Source: Mucilaginibacter sp. SMC90 (GTDB lineage: Bacteria > Bacteroidota > Bacteroidia > Sphingobacteriales > Sphingobacteriaceae). Taken from it: DNA of 64,000 bases. Both the position numbers and the translations under genes were made by a program. Below the pieces are notes generated by a model that did not search any database, was not told the origin of the DNA, and worked only from the letters and a program-made list of their open reading frames with translations. Below, in pieces: positions 35,221 through 43,677 of this stretch. The stretch is from NCBI RefSeq assembly GCF_022811725.1, contig NZ_CP094527.1, positions 3,658,001 through 3,722,000 on the forward strand, read 5' to 3'. Numbering within the stretch: position 1 is the stretch's first letter; the number at the start of each line of letters is the position of its first letter.

Positions 35221-35682
35221 ATGTTTCCTATACTTATATTTCTTCATTCTTTATGGCGCTGGCTCGTTTTAGGTAGCCTCGGCTATTCTATATATATCGG
35301 CTACCGCGGGAAAACCGGTAAATTAAATTACAATGCATCGGTCAACCAATGGCGGCATTGGACGGCCACCATCGCGCATGTGCAACTTTTGCTCGGCATG
35401 TCTTTGTATTTTCAAAGTCCGGTGGTGATGTTCCAAATGCTGGATTCCCCTGGAAAGCTACTCAACGAGCAAACCTTTTTCCGCTATTATCATCTCGGCA
35501 TGATGATGCTGGCTGTCGTATTGATCACGATCGGATCAGCTAAGGCAAAACGGCAAAAGACCGATGCTGAAAAATTCGGAATGATGCTTACCTGGTTCAC
35601 CCTCGCATTGGTGATCATTATTATCGCTATACCCTGGCCGTTCTCACCTTTGGCCAGCCGGCCTTTCGTGAGGCCGTTATAA
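35221..35682 (+). CDS. Four-helix 'HSLxRW' membrane protein
   Basis: From ATG 35221 the protein has 153 residues and four membrane helices. The N-terminal motif is 'FLHSLWRWLVLGSLGYSIYI', and histidines recur at helix ends ('WRHWTATIAHVQLLLGMSL', 'YYHLGMMML'). The last helix ends 'IAIPWPFSPLASRPFVRPL'. A protein of the same type is encoded at 38762. Such proteins are sometimes labelled cytochrome-b-like, but haem binding is unproved. An upstream extension to 35134 would read through the operator and promoter, so it is rejected; ATG 35203 overlaps the operator. Confidence 0.75.
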   Translation: MFPILIFLHSLWRWLVLGSLGYSIYIGYRGKTGKLNYNASVNQWRHWTATIAHVQLLLGMSLYFQSPVVMFQMLDSPGKLLNEQTFFRYYHLGMMMLAVVLITIGSAKAKRQKTDAEKFGMMLTWFTLALVIIIIAIPWPFSPLASRPFVRPL

Positions 35683-35741
35683 AAGATCGTTTTCATGCTT
35701 ATAACTGATAATTGAACAATAACCCCTTAAACATACAGAAC

Positions 35742-36065
35742 ATGATTAAGAACCTCTTAAAAACCCCGGTCGGCAGATTGCGACTCTTAGGCTATCTCGA
35801 AGGCACCACCCTTATATTCTTAATATTTATTGCCGTGCCATTTAAATATATCGCAGGTGATCCAGTATTGGTTAAAGCCGTTGGGCCGATTCATGGCCTT
35901 TTATTCCTGGGGTTTATATTTATTACCCTTAGCGTTGGCGTAGAACAGCAATGGAAGTTCCAGCGAACCACCTGGAAGGTGCTGCTTGCGTGTGTGATCC
36001 CATTTGGCACTTTTTACATCGACCGTTTGATCACGAAGGATCAGGCATCTGAAACCGGTGGGTGA
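35742..36065 (+). CDS. DUF3817 membrane protein, second copy
   Basis: From ATG 35742 the protein has 107 residues and three helices, with 'RLRLLGYLEGTTLIFLIFIA', 'VPFKYIAGDP', 'WKFQRTTWKVLLACVIPFGT' and 'FYIDRL'. It is related to the product of 31900-32259. A TTG at 35712 is in frame but unlikely. It follows the HSLxRW protein gene by 59 bases. Confidence 0.82.
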   Translation: MIKNLLKTPVGRLRLLGYLEGTTLIFLIFIAVPFKYIAGDPVLVKAVGPIHGLLFLGFIFITLSVGVEQQWKFQRTTWKVLLACVIPFGTFYIDRLITKDQASETGG

Positions 36066-36135
36066 GGTGATGAGGTTCAGGAGATCGAAGTATGCGGTCG
36101 TTTTAGCCTGGTAACAATAATTATTTCTATACATC

Positions 36136-36426
36136 ATGAAAAATTATATAAAGATCATCAGAAAATATTTAAGTATCCTGCTCTTATTGCTTATGACCGG
36201 AACGGTTAAAGTGGCTAGTGCGCAATGCGCCCAATGTGTGGCAACGGTGGAATCGAACAGGCAGTCAGGAAACGATGCACTCGCAAAGGGTTTAAATAAC
36301 GGCATCATTTACCTGCTTTGTATGCCTTATGCCGCGATTGCTATCGTTGGATTTGTATGGTACAGAAAATTCCGCAAAAAAGCGATCACCTTAAGCGTAC
36401 CCAGCGAAAAACTAAATCTTAACTAA
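36136..36426 (+). CDS. Small membrane protein with QCAQC motif
   Basis: The 96-residue protein has a signal peptide ending at 'VASA' and a mature N-terminus 'QCAQCVATVESN' with a CxxC pair. A second hydrophobic helix ('GIIYLLCMPYAAIAIVGFVW') and a basic tail follow. The periplasmic CxxC next to a membrane helix suggests metal or redox chemistry, which fits the SCO/rhodanese neighbours. I know of no assigned function. Confidence 0.65.
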   Translation: MKNYIKIIRKYLSILLLLLMTGTVKVASAQCAQCVATVESNRQSGNDALAKGLNNGIIYLLCMPYAAIAIVGFVWYRKFRKKAITLSVPSEKLNLN

Positions 36427-36455
36427 CGTCATAAAGGGTTTAAAAAAGTATTTAT

Positions 36456-37055
36456 ATGAATCGACTGCAACACGCTTTTAACCTGTTTGATGAGTACAAC
36501 CAAAAAGACCCTCGTTGGATCATCTGGAAAAATGAGGTATATCCCCAGGAATACGCTTATGCATTGATGCTGAATGAATGGATTTTATCCCTTCAGCCGG
36601 CTTCTGGTGAAGAGCTGTTACTGGCATCCCGTTGCCAACATATCGGCAGATGGGAAATTCCTCGTAACTCTTATCCGGATGGCAGGGAGGCTTATCTCAA
36701 GTGGAGAAAAGACCTGGCACTTCATCATGCTCACATAGCGGGTTCATTAATGCAACAGGCGGGTTATGACAGGAGGAAGATCGACCGGGTAGGAGAGATC
36801 ATTCTAAAAAAAAGGATCAAGCAGGACGATGAAGTGCAAATTATGGAGAACGCTTTGTGTTTGATATTCCTGGAACACCAGTATGAAGAGCTTCGGCAGA
36901 AATATCTTGATGAGCCGGAAAAAATGATCAATATTCTTTACCGGTCTCTATTAAAGATGAACAAACACGGCCACGCCGTAGCAAAATTGATCACTTATTC
37001 TAACGCTGGACTTGATCTGGTAATGAAGGCCCTGGAAAGGGTCGGGCATAACTGA
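36456..37055 (+). CDS. DUF4202 protein
   Basis: The 199-residue soluble protein has a pattern of conserved His, Asp and Arg residues: 'DEYNQKDPR', 'LASRCQHIGRWEIPRNSYPD', 'YLKWRKDLALHHAHI' and 'LCLIFLEHQYEEL'. These are typical of DUF4202, a helical HD-like fold. Metal binding through the histidines is likely; substrate and role are unknown. It is encoded within the redox cluster before the rhodanese gene. Confidence 0.82.
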   Translation: MNRLQHAFNLFDEYNQKDPRWIIWKNEVYPQEYAYALMLNEWILSLQPASGEELLLASRCQHIGRWEIPRNSYPDGREAYLKWRKDLALHHAHIAGSLMQQAGYDRRKIDRVGEIILKKRIKQDDEVQIMENALCLIFLEHQYEELRQKYLDEPEKMINILYRSLLKMNKHGHAVAKLITYSNAGLDLVMKALERVGHN

Positions 37056-37124
37056 GTCCCTGGACTTTTCAGCGGTCTTCGTTCTGATCTAATTTGACTG
37101 AGCAAAACCATTTAAATTTTTAAT

Positions 37125-37517
37125 ATGAAATATTTCGTTTTTTTTGGCATGGTTGCCCTATGTGTGTTTTTTATATATAGAATGTTCACTACTTCCACGG
37201 ATGACCACACCATGGAGAACATTCTCGCTAAAGATCCGGTGATCCTGGATGTTCGTACACCCGAAGAATTTGCCAGCGGTCATCTGGAAGGTGCGGTGAA
37301 TTTTCCATTAAATGACCTGGAAAAAGGTACACCGATAACCCTTGATCACAAACGCCCGATCCTCACTTGTTGCTCGCATGGTGTGCGAAGTGTTCAGGCT
37401 GCCGAATTATTGCAGGCCAGGGGATATAAAAATGCAGTAAATGGAGGTGCCTGGACCAATCTACAAATGATCATGGATAAGGGACACTCTACGGCGACCG
37501 CGATCAAAAACGAGTGA
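37125..37517 (+). CDS. Membrane-anchored rhodanese-like protein
   Basis: The 130-residue protein has an N-terminal membrane helix ('MKYFVFFGMVALCVFFIYRM') and one rhodanese domain. 'ILDVRTPEEFASGHLEGAVN' is the conserved start, and the active-site loop is 'LTCCSHGVRS', where one of the paired cysteines is the persulfide carrier. It would handle sulfur or thiols on the periplasmic side. A hairpin follows its stop (37558-37579). Confidence 0.88.
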   Translation: MKYFVFFGMVALCVFFIYRMFTTSTDDHTMENILAKDPVILDVRTPEEFASGHLEGAVNFPLNDLEKGTPITLDHKRPILTCCSHGVRSVQAAELLQARGYKNAVNGGAWTNLQMIMDKGHSTATAIKNE

Positions 37518-37557
37518 TCACATCAACACATTAAATAATAACTAAATAAAAGATCAT

Positions 37558-37579
37558 CCAGAGGGAAATAGCCCTCTGG
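37558..37579. other. Strong hairpin without U-run
   Basis: CCAGAGGG and CCCTCTGG form a perfect 8-bp stem around AAATAG, in the 86-base gap between the rhodanese gene and the next gene. There is no U-run on the plus strand, so it may be an mRNA-processing or leader structure rather than a terminator. Confidence 0.5.
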
Positions 37580-37603
37580 TGCTAGAAAACAATAATAGAA
37601 AAT

Positions 37604-38101
37604 ATGAAAAAGGCATTTATAGTATTACTTAGCATTTGCTCAACAGTTGTTTTGGCACAGGATAAAGCCAAAAAACCTAAATTCTTTGTTTCTTCACTTA
37701 CCCATAAAAAAATGGATAAAATTCAAGCAACTGACGCGGCGGATAAAAAAGCCATTTTAACAGTGATCCAGACTTATATTGAGGGGTTGCGATCAGGACG
37801 AACAGATCTCTTAAAGAAAAGCTTTTACAAGGACGCCATCATGTACGGCTTTTCGGCTGAGAATGAGATCACAGAAGGAAGCGTTCAGCATCTTTACGAA
37901 CTGATCCAAAAAAATGGAGCGCTTGCGAAGGTAACTTCGGTAAACAGCATTTTGCACCAGACCTCCAATACTGCCTCCGTTCTTGCCGAATTGAAAAACA
38001 CTTCTCCCGATCACAATTCAACAGATTACCTATCCCTAATGAAGATCAATGGTGAATGGAAGATCATTTCAAAGGTCTACCACCTGTCGATCGCCAAATA
38101 A
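37604..38101 (+). CDS. Secreted NTF2-like protein (putative lumazine-binding type)
   Basis: The 165-residue protein has a signal peptide ('FIVLLSICSTVVLAQ') and an NTF2-like domain beginning 'ILTVIQTYIEGLRSGRTDLL' and ending 'TDYLSLMKINGEWKIISKVY'. This is the pattern of the putative lumazine-binding family. It is a tandem paralogue of the next gene, which lacks the signal peptide. Ligand unknown. Confidence 0.8.
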   Translation: MKKAFIVLLSICSTVVLAQDKAKKPKFFVSSLTHKKMDKIQATDAADKKAILTVIQTYIEGLRSGRTDLLKKSFYKDAIMYGFSAENEITEGSVQHLYELIQKNGALAKVTSVNSILHQTSNTASVLAELKNTSPDHNSTDYLSLMKINGEWKIISKVYHLSIAK

Positions 38102-38161
38102 TAAATTTCTTAACTATTTGATCATCTCACAAGGTCCAAATGGCCTTTATACATTTTAATT

Positions 38162-38548
38162 ATGCCAGCTAATAAAAATAACAACGCTATTCTTGATTAT
38201 AACAACATACTTGATGTTGCGCGATCGTATGTTGAAGGTTTAAGAACCGGTAATGTGGATCAGCTAAAGGACACCTTTCATTCTAAAGGCCTCATGGCAG
38301 GGTTTATGCCGGATGGTCAGTTGATCACCGAGCTACAATTTCTTTATGATTTTACGGCGGAAAGCGGTGAAGCGCCTGAGGTAAAAGCACATGTGAGCAT
38401 TTTGCATAAAACCGATACGGCAGCTGTTGTGCTGGTCGAACTGGAAAACTTACAAGGCGGTGTGGGCTCAACTGATTACCTTTCTATGTTGTTGATCGAT
38501 GGTAAGTGGAAAGTGTTATCAAAAGTTTTTAACCTGTATTGGGGATGA
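38162..38548 (+). CDS. Cytoplasmic NTF2-like protein, paralogue of the preceding gene
   Basis: The 128-residue protein has the same fold and the same landmarks ('VARSYVEGLRTGNVDQLKDT' and 'STDYLSMLLIDGKWKVLSKV') as the product of 37604-38101, but begins directly with the domain and has no export signal. The pair therefore seems to have split between two compartments after duplication. A strong terminator follows. Confidence 0.8.
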   Translation: MPANKNNNAILDYNNILDVARSYVEGLRTGNVDQLKDTFHSKGLMAGFMPDGQLITELQFLYDFTAESGEAPEVKAHVSILHKTDTAAVVLVELENLQGGVGSTDYLSMLLIDGKWKVLSKVFNLYWG

Positions 38549-38618
38549 TCACCATGGTAAGATCAGGCGCGGTATTTTGGTTCCATCCGGTTCCGTTCCT
38601 GATCGTCGCTTTGCTTGG

Positions 38619-38642
38619 AGAAGGCTGATCTCAGCCTTCTTT
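38619..38642 (+). terminator. Rho-independent terminator
   Basis: AGAAGGCTGA and TCAGCCTTCT form a 10-bp perfect stem separated only by TC, followed by TTATT. It lies 70 bases after the NTF2-like gene and closes the plus-strand redox run. Confidence 0.75.
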
Positions 38643-38761
38643 ATTCATTTGTCGATCTTTTAAATTCTTTGACGTCTGGCGTTAGCAGGCCATAGGAGTT
38701 GCTGACCTGCTTTCGGGTCGTTGGAATTTAAATTTATGGTTTTACATCAAATTGCTGTATT

Positions 38762-39226
38762 ATGCTATTTCAAATATTGTTGATCTGTCATTCCCTGCTG
38801 AGGTGGTTGATCCTTGCAGGTTTGCTTTATACTTCCGGAAAGGCCCTACTTAACCTGATCACGGGTATTCAACCTACTCGATTTCAGATCAGGCTTGCGA
38901 AATTGACCCAACATTGGATATTACTCGCGACAGTAATAGGGGTATTATTATACTTAAATAGTCCGCTCGTGCATGATTATTTACATCACAAAAATGGTTC
39001 GCAGAACACCAGGGAATCAAGTTTTTTTGGTTGGATGCATCCACTCGCCATGTTGATGTTGCCTTTGATCACCTCCGGAGCTATGTTCATTATAAAAACA
39101 AGCAGAACAAATGATTATACCCAATATATCCTGATGAGGTATTTTGGCGTGGCATTTATGCTTGCAGCGGTCAGCATACCATGGCCGGTATTTGATCTCG
39201 TACATCGACCATTGCTCCGTATATAA
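38762..39226 (+). CDS. Four-helix 'HSLxRW' membrane protein, second copy
   Basis: The 154-residue protein starts 'ILLICHSLLRWLILAGLLYT' and ends 'VSIPWPVFDLVHRPLLRI', matching both ends of the protein at 35221-35682. It has four predicted helices and conserved histidines at 'HWILL', 'HPLAMLML' and 'HRPL'. The spacing suggests metal or haem ligation, but that is inference. It is transcribed separately, after a terminator. Confidence 0.75.
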   Translation: MLFQILLICHSLLRWLILAGLLYTSGKALLNLITGIQPTRFQIRLAKLTQHWILLATVIGVLLYLNSPLVHDYLHHKNGSQNTRESSFFGWMHPLAMLMLPLITSGAMFIIKTSRTNDYTQYILMRYFGVAFMLAAVSIPWPVFDLVHRPLLRI

Positions 39227-39383
39227 TATGCACGACCCTGTGCTATCGTTTATGGGCTAAAGCTATGTGAAAGTTTATTAAAGCCTCAGATCAACTTTTG
39301 CTGATCAGATGCCGGTAAACGCGTATCTCAACATATAAGATAGCTGTGTTCCACTGATCATAAGTAACAACTAACACCTTATC

Positions 39384-40001
39384 ATGAAAGACAAAGAATT
39401 AACAAAGCGTAAATTAATAGATGCTGTTGGCGCCATTATTAAAACCAGAGGGTTTGGTGGCATTCGCATCAGCAAAGTGGCCCGGCATGCGGGTGTCGAC
39501 CGGAAATTGATCTATCGGTATTTCGGTAATTTGAATAATCTTACAGAAGCTTACATCGTTGAGAACGATTACTGGATGCTTTTCGCAGAAAACCTAAAGA
39601 AAATGGCAAACGACATCGATGACAGCAACGCTCAATCGCTAATCATAGAAATCTTGCAAAACTTGTTCAAATATTTCTCCAAAGAACCCAAAATGCAAAA
39701 CCTGATCCTTATGGAACTTACTGGTTCCAGTCATGTCTTGCGCAGTATTCATAACGTACGCGAATCCATAGGCCAAGATATACTGGAAAAGACCGATCGC
39801 CATTTTGAGAATTCAAATGTAAATTTCCGGGCCGTTGCGGCGTTACTGATCGGCGGCATCTATTACACCATATTGCATACTTTAGCAAATGGCTATGATT
39901 TCGCGGACGTAAACATGGCAGAGGAGGATGGCATGAAAGCGATCTCAGATGCGCTTGGCAAAGTGATCAACTGGGCCTTCGAAGCTGCAGAAAAAAAATA
40001 A
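39384..40001 (+). CDS. TetR/AcrR-family regulator
   Basis: The 205-residue protein has an N-terminal TetR helix-turn-helix ('GIRISKVARHAGVDRKLIYR', then 'YFGNLNNLTEAYI') and a helical C-terminal ligand domain. It differs from the TetR at 29937. No CATACT-type palindrome is seen in the 157 bases upstream of it, so it probably has a different operator. Confidence 0.88.
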   Translation: MKDKELTKRKLIDAVGAIIKTRGFGGIRISKVARHAGVDRKLIYRYFGNLNNLTEAYIVENDYWMLFAENLKKMANDIDDSNAQSLIIEILQNLFKYFSKEPKMQNLILMELTGSSHVLRSIHNVRESIGQDILEKTDRHFENSNVNFRAVAALLIGGIYYTILHTLANGYDFADVNMAEEDGMKAISDALGKVINWAFEAAEKK

Positions 40002-40223
40002 ATTTACCCCGCCCAACGGTTCGAATTTTTACCAGGGCATTCCCTGCGGTCGGGCTTTTCACTATATCTTCTGGCGAAGGATGCCGTTTCAATCCCTAAT
40101 GCGATGCCACCCTAGCCGATCCGGGTATTTTGCCAAGGCATGTTGCATGCGTTCTTTGATCGTCCTCTTTTGATAACGAAGTAGAAGCAGGTCATTAGCA
40201 GCATCAAGACTTGGATGAAATTT

Positions 40224-40254
40224 AAAAAGCCCATAGTATTTTTTTACTACGGGC
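40224..40254 (-). terminator. Rho-independent terminator of the GAPDH gene
   Basis: On the minus strand GCCCGTAGTA and TACTATGGGC form a 10-bp stem with one G-U-type mismatch around an A-rich loop, followed by TTTTTAAATTT. It lies 39 bases beyond the GAPDH stop. The rest of the 40002-40292 gap shows no gene. Confidence 0.75.
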
Positions 40255-40292
40255 CTGTAATTGCTGGTCAGTATTGAAAACTCAATAACCGA

Positions 40293-41270
40293 TTACAATT
40301 CGGAGATCAGTTCGGAGATTCTGTTGGAAATTCCGACTTCGTTATCATACCAGGCGACCACCTTAACCAATTTGCCGATCACCTTGGTCATGGTTCCATC
40401 AACGATCGAAGAATGCGTGTTGCCTAAAATATCTGATGAAACGAAAGCCTCCTCCGTATACTGCATAATTCCTTTTAATGAAGTGTCAGCATAACGCTTT
40501 AGTACTTCATTGATCTCTGCGGCTGTCACTTCCTTTTGTAGGTTTATCGAAAGGTCAACGATAGAACCATCGATCACCGGAACGCGATAGGAATAGCCAT
40601 CCAGTTTTCCTTTCAGATTAGGCAATACTTCGCCTATAGCTTTAGCGGCACCGGTGGTGGTGGGAATAATATTAGATGCTGCAGCTCGTGCCCGACGCAG
40701 ATCTTTATGGGGCGCATCCTGAAGATTCTGGTCAGCGGTAAAAGCATGCACCGTTACCATATATCCAGATTCTATGCCGAACTCTTTATCCAGTACCTGC
40801 AAAACAGGTGCGATACTGCCGGTTGTGCACGAGGCTGTTGAGTAGATCTGATCATTACCGATCAGTTCGTTATTGACCCCGTGAACGATCGTTTTTACAC
40901 CGCCGGTAGCGGGTGCTGTGATCAAAACTTTCTTTGCTCCGGCCCGGAGGTGTGCCTCAGCCGATGTTTTGTCGGTAAACCTGCCGGTTGACTCGATCAC
41001 TGCATCAATATTCAATTCGCCCCACGGCAATTTTTCAGGATCTCTTTCACTCAATAATTTAATGCGCTTTTCACCAACGACTATATCGCCTTTATCGGCT
41101 GTTACTTCTCCTGGAAAACGGCTGTGTGCAGTATCATATTTCAGTAGATGTACAAGGGTTCCAATATCGGTCAGATCGTTGATGGCAACGACTTCTATAT
41201 CTGATTTATCCTGCAATGCGCGCAGGGTCATTCTTCCGATCCTGCCAAATCCATTAATAGCGATTTTCAT
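40293..41270 (-). CDS. gap: Glyceraldehyde-3-phosphate dehydrogenase, type I
   Basis: The 325-residue enzyme oxidises glyceraldehyde 3-phosphate to 1,3-bisphosphoglycerate with NAD. Visible motifs are 'INGFGRIGR' for the cofactor, D32 in 'NDLTD' (NAD preference), catalytic C148 in 'STASCTTGSIAPV' and H175 in 'VTVHAFT'. The usual sequence after the cysteine is TTNCLAP; here it is TTGSIAP, which marks a divergent paralogue. It lies 91 bases behind the GlxA-type gene on the same strand and has its own terminator, so it may not be the main glycolytic copy. Confidence 0.94.
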   Translation of the reverse strand: MKIAINGFGRIGRMTLRALQDKSDIEVVAINDLTDIGTLVHLLKYDTAHSRFPGEVTADKGDIVVGEKRIKLLSERDPEKLPWGELNIDAVIESTGRFTDKTSAEAHLRAGAKKVLITAPATGGVKTIVHGVNNELIGNDQIYSTASCTTGSIAPVLQVLDKEFGIESGYMVTVHAFTADQNLQDAPHKDLRRARAAASNIIPTTTGAAKAIGEVLPNLKGKLDGYSYRVPVIDGSIVDLSINLQKEVTAAEINEVLKRYADTSLKGIMQYTEEAFVSSDILGNTHSSIVDGTMTKVIGKLVKVVAWYDNEVGISNRISELISEL

Positions 41271-41361
41271 GTTATTGATTTTATTTTGTTATTGGATAGG
41301 GCATAGAGATTCCATGACGTCAGATCTCATATCTGAAGTTCGGTTCAATGCCCGTTTTTAA

Positions 41362-42426
41362 TTAAACTGTTTCAGCAATCTCATTGGCCTCATTGGAAAG
41401 CATGCTTTCAACACTGAAGTCCTTCAAAGAGGTCCGAAAGGCGCGGCGGTAATCTGACGGTGTGGTATTCAGGTGTCTTAAAAATATCCTGCGCATACTG
41501 ACCAAGCCACCCAGTCCGCAAAGTTCCGCTATCTTTTCTAATGATACATCCGAATCTTCCAGGTATTTCCTGGCTGACTCGATCCTGATCTTTTCTACAA
41601 ATTTTGCCGGTGGCATACCGGTATCGCGATGAAAGACCCTGCTGAAGTTCCGTGTGCTCATATTCAGTTGAGCAGCGATCTGATCAACATCCAATTTTTC
41701 AGTAAGATGCTCTCCGATCCAGCTTTGGGTTTTTTGACCAATATGTTCACGCTCGTAGATAGGCAAGAGGCTGCCAAACTGCGACTGGTAACCTGGTCGG
41801 CTTAAATAAAAAACCAGTTTACGGGCCACACTGATGGCTATATTTTTATTATGATCTTCTTCTACAATGGACAAAGAAAGGTCGATTCCCGATGAAACAC
41901 CTGCTGAGGTATAAACATGACCATCCCTTGTAAAGAATGGGTTAGCATTGACTTTCACATCCGGATAGGCTTTCATCAGGCGCTCGCTGGCTTGCCAGTG
42001 AGTGGTGGCTTTTCGCCCGCTTAATATCCCTGCTTTTGCAAGGACGAATGCTCCGCCACAAATTGACGCGATACGACGGGTATTATGCTCATTGCGGGTC
42101 GTTAACCATTTATAAAAAGGTGCGAGGGTTTCCTGCTTGCACTCTCTTGAATCATTTCCTGCTACGATCAGTGTATCAATATAGCCTTGGATCTCGCCAA
42201 CGAACAGATCACAGGTAATGGTCATCCCGGCAACACTTTCCAGCTTTTTATCTGGAAATGGAGCCACAACTTTTACATCATAACCTCCCGGTGTACCACA
42301 ACTTTCGAGGTACTTATCAGCATTAGTAAATACGTCCGTTGGTCCGGTAAAGTTTAGCAGCATGCCGCTCGACATAGCAACGATGATGATCAACTTTTTT
42401 TCCGTTTTATCAGCTCCCTGATCCAT
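41362..42426 (-). CDS. GlxA-family regulator (DJ-1/PfpI domain plus AraC HTH), second copy
   Basis: The 354-residue protein has an N-terminal DJ-1/PfpI domain ('KLIIIVAMSSGMLLNFTGP', elbow cysteine in 'IASICGGAFVLAKAGIL') and a C-terminal AraC domain ('LDVDQIAAQLNMSTRNFSRV' and 'EKIAELCGLGGLVSMRR'). It aligns along its whole length with the product of 30802-31884 and even shares the promoter sequence. The GAPDH gene lies downstream on the same strand. A link to carbonyl or metal stress is inference. Confidence 0.9.
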   Translation of the reverse strand: MDQGADKTEKKLIIIVAMSSGMLLNFTGPTDVFTNADKYLESCGTPGGYDVKVVAPFPDKKLESVAGMTITCDLFVGEIQGYIDTLIVAGNDSRECKQETLAPFYKWLTTRNEHNTRRIASICGGAFVLAKAGILSGRKATTHWQASERLMKAYPDVKVNANPFFTRDGHVYTSAGVSSGIDLSLSIVEEDHNKNIAISVARKLVFYLSRPGYQSQFGSLLPIYEREHIGQKTQSWIGEHLTEKLDVDQIAAQLNMSTRNFSRVFHRDTGMPPAKFVEKIRIESARKYLEDSDVSLEKIAELCGLGGLVSMRRIFLRHLNTTPSDYRRAFRTSLKDFSVESMLSNEANEIAETV

Positions 42427-42430
42427 ATTT

Positions 42431-42461
42431 CAAATTTAGGTCTTTTATAGTTTGTCACAAA
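42431..42461 (-). promoter_or_regulatory. Consensus Bacteroidota promoter of the second GlxA-type gene
   Basis: On the minus strand TTTG (42461-42458), 19 bases, TAAATTTG (42438-42431), then 4 bases to the ATG at 42426. This is a perfect consensus match and predicts a leaderless message. The upstream TTTATGTCCTTTGTGACAA is nearly identical to the paralogue's promoter and holds the inverted repeat TGTC-N6-GACA. Confidence 0.8.
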
Positions 42462-42603
42462 GGACATAAATTATACAGTTTCGGCCAAATTTAAGAAGTA
42501 CTCAACTGGAGTTTCACTTTGTACGCTGGTCAAAGTTTAGTGATGCTTTAAACTCAGATAAAGATTTAAAGCGGTTAATGATCTGCTATGGTCAGAAAAC
42601 AAA

Positions 42604-42631
42604 AAAAGCAACTTCATTGAAGTTGCTTTTT
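42604..42631. terminator. Bidirectional terminator
   Basis: AGCAACTTC and GAAGTTGCT form a 9-bp stem around ATT, flanked by an A-run on the left and TTTTT on the right. It lies 18 bases beyond the stop of the minus-strand gene at 42649 and can work in both directions. Confidence 0.75.
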
Positions 42632-42648
42632 GCGTGAAGTTTTAATTG

Positions 42649-43380
42649 TTATTTTTTTGAGTAGTTTGAATATTCAGTTGCCGTTTGTACACTAACTGCT
42701 TGGCCTAAAAATTTAGAATCCATGCTGACGCTCTCACTGGCGGGAAAGTAACGCGCTCCGGGATCTTTCTTGATGAAATTTGTAACGACCTCAAATCGAT
42801 CTGCTTTGAGCGGGCCAAGTTTAACGGGTTTTTCGTTTTTGATTTGTTGGCGCTCAGGTTGTTTGGTGCCGGTATTGATCGTCACAAACACCCTGCAGTC
42901 TTTTAGAAATTCGGCATCTTTCGAAATAGAAGAAGCATCTGCTTTATAGCTGAAAACAATTTGATCAGCAGCATCTTTTTCAATTTTAAAGCTGGCATCA
43001 TCTGTTTTATTTGCTGATTGCTTTTTAGCTTTATTCTTACGAAAAGAATTGATATCGGATCTCGATGGCAGATTATTATCTACCGAAATGACCGTCCATT
43101 GTTCATCTCCTTGCTGCGAAGGATCAAATTTGGCCACGACCTCTTTGGTCTTGCCATTTGTCGTGGTACTCTCTTTTACTGTATACGAATAATCGTCCGG
43201 AACCCGGAGATTGGCTGGTTCAAGTACGCTTTGATCAATGCCATGTTTGGACAGTACATCAGCTACCACCGATTTTTGGGCTGAAGCGATCATCCCCGAG
43301 CTGATCATCACTAAAAGTGTAACAAGGCTTCTTTTTGTAAATCCGCTGAATCTGATGTTTTCAATTTTGTTGTTTTCCAT
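42649..43380 (-). CDS. Exported hypothetical protein
   Basis: The 243-residue protein has a long signal segment ('SLVTLLVMISSGMIASA', cleavage likely before 'QKSVV'). The mature domain is hydrophilic, mixed alpha/beta, with many Lys, Asp and Ser. Landmarks are 'LRVPDDYSYTVKESTTTNGK' and 'FEVVTNFIKKDPGARYFPAS'. No family is recognised. A -7 box lies at 43471-43478, giving a leader of about 85 bases, and a terminator follows, so it is a single-gene transcript. Confidence 0.65.
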   Translation of the reverse strand: MENNKIENIRFSGFTKRSLVTLLVMISSGMIASAQKSVVADVLSKHGIDQSVLEPANLRVPDDYSYTVKESTTTNGKTKEVVAKFDPSQQGDEQWTVISVDNNLPSRSDINSFRKNKAKKQSANKTDDASFKIEKDAADQIVFSYKADASSISKDAEFLKDCRVFVTINTGTKQPERQQIKNEKPVKLGPLKADRFEVVTNFIKKDPGARYFPASESVSMDSKFLGQAVSVQTATEYSNYSKK

Positions 43381-43470
43381 TGTCTATTTATTTTGAATTA
43401 TCTGTAGGTTCTTTATTGAAAAGCAACGTTAACAGGTAGTTCTGGTCGCTTTTCATTAACCTTTCGGGGA

Positions 43471-43478
43471 CAAAATTA
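43471..43478 (-). promoter_or_regulatory. -7 box of the exported-protein gene
   Basis: TAATTTTG on the minus strand matches TAnnTTTG, with a TTTC about 18 bases further upstream in the -33 position. It lies 91 bases ahead of the ATG at 43380. The remaining gap (43381-43677) shows no gene. Confidence 0.5.
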
Positions 43479-43677
43479 GTCGTCAATTGATCTCTTGAAA
43501 TACGAGTGCGGATGAATACGCCAATCAGCCTGTCGAAGCATCCGATCAGCGTTTTTAATCGTCAAATAAGATGATTTAAAATAGAAAAATAGGGTTCAAC
43601 GTTTTATTGGATATGCTTTTATCTTTATAGTCTACAATTGCAAAGCCAGCCTATCGGCAAGTAGGAGACTTTGATAG

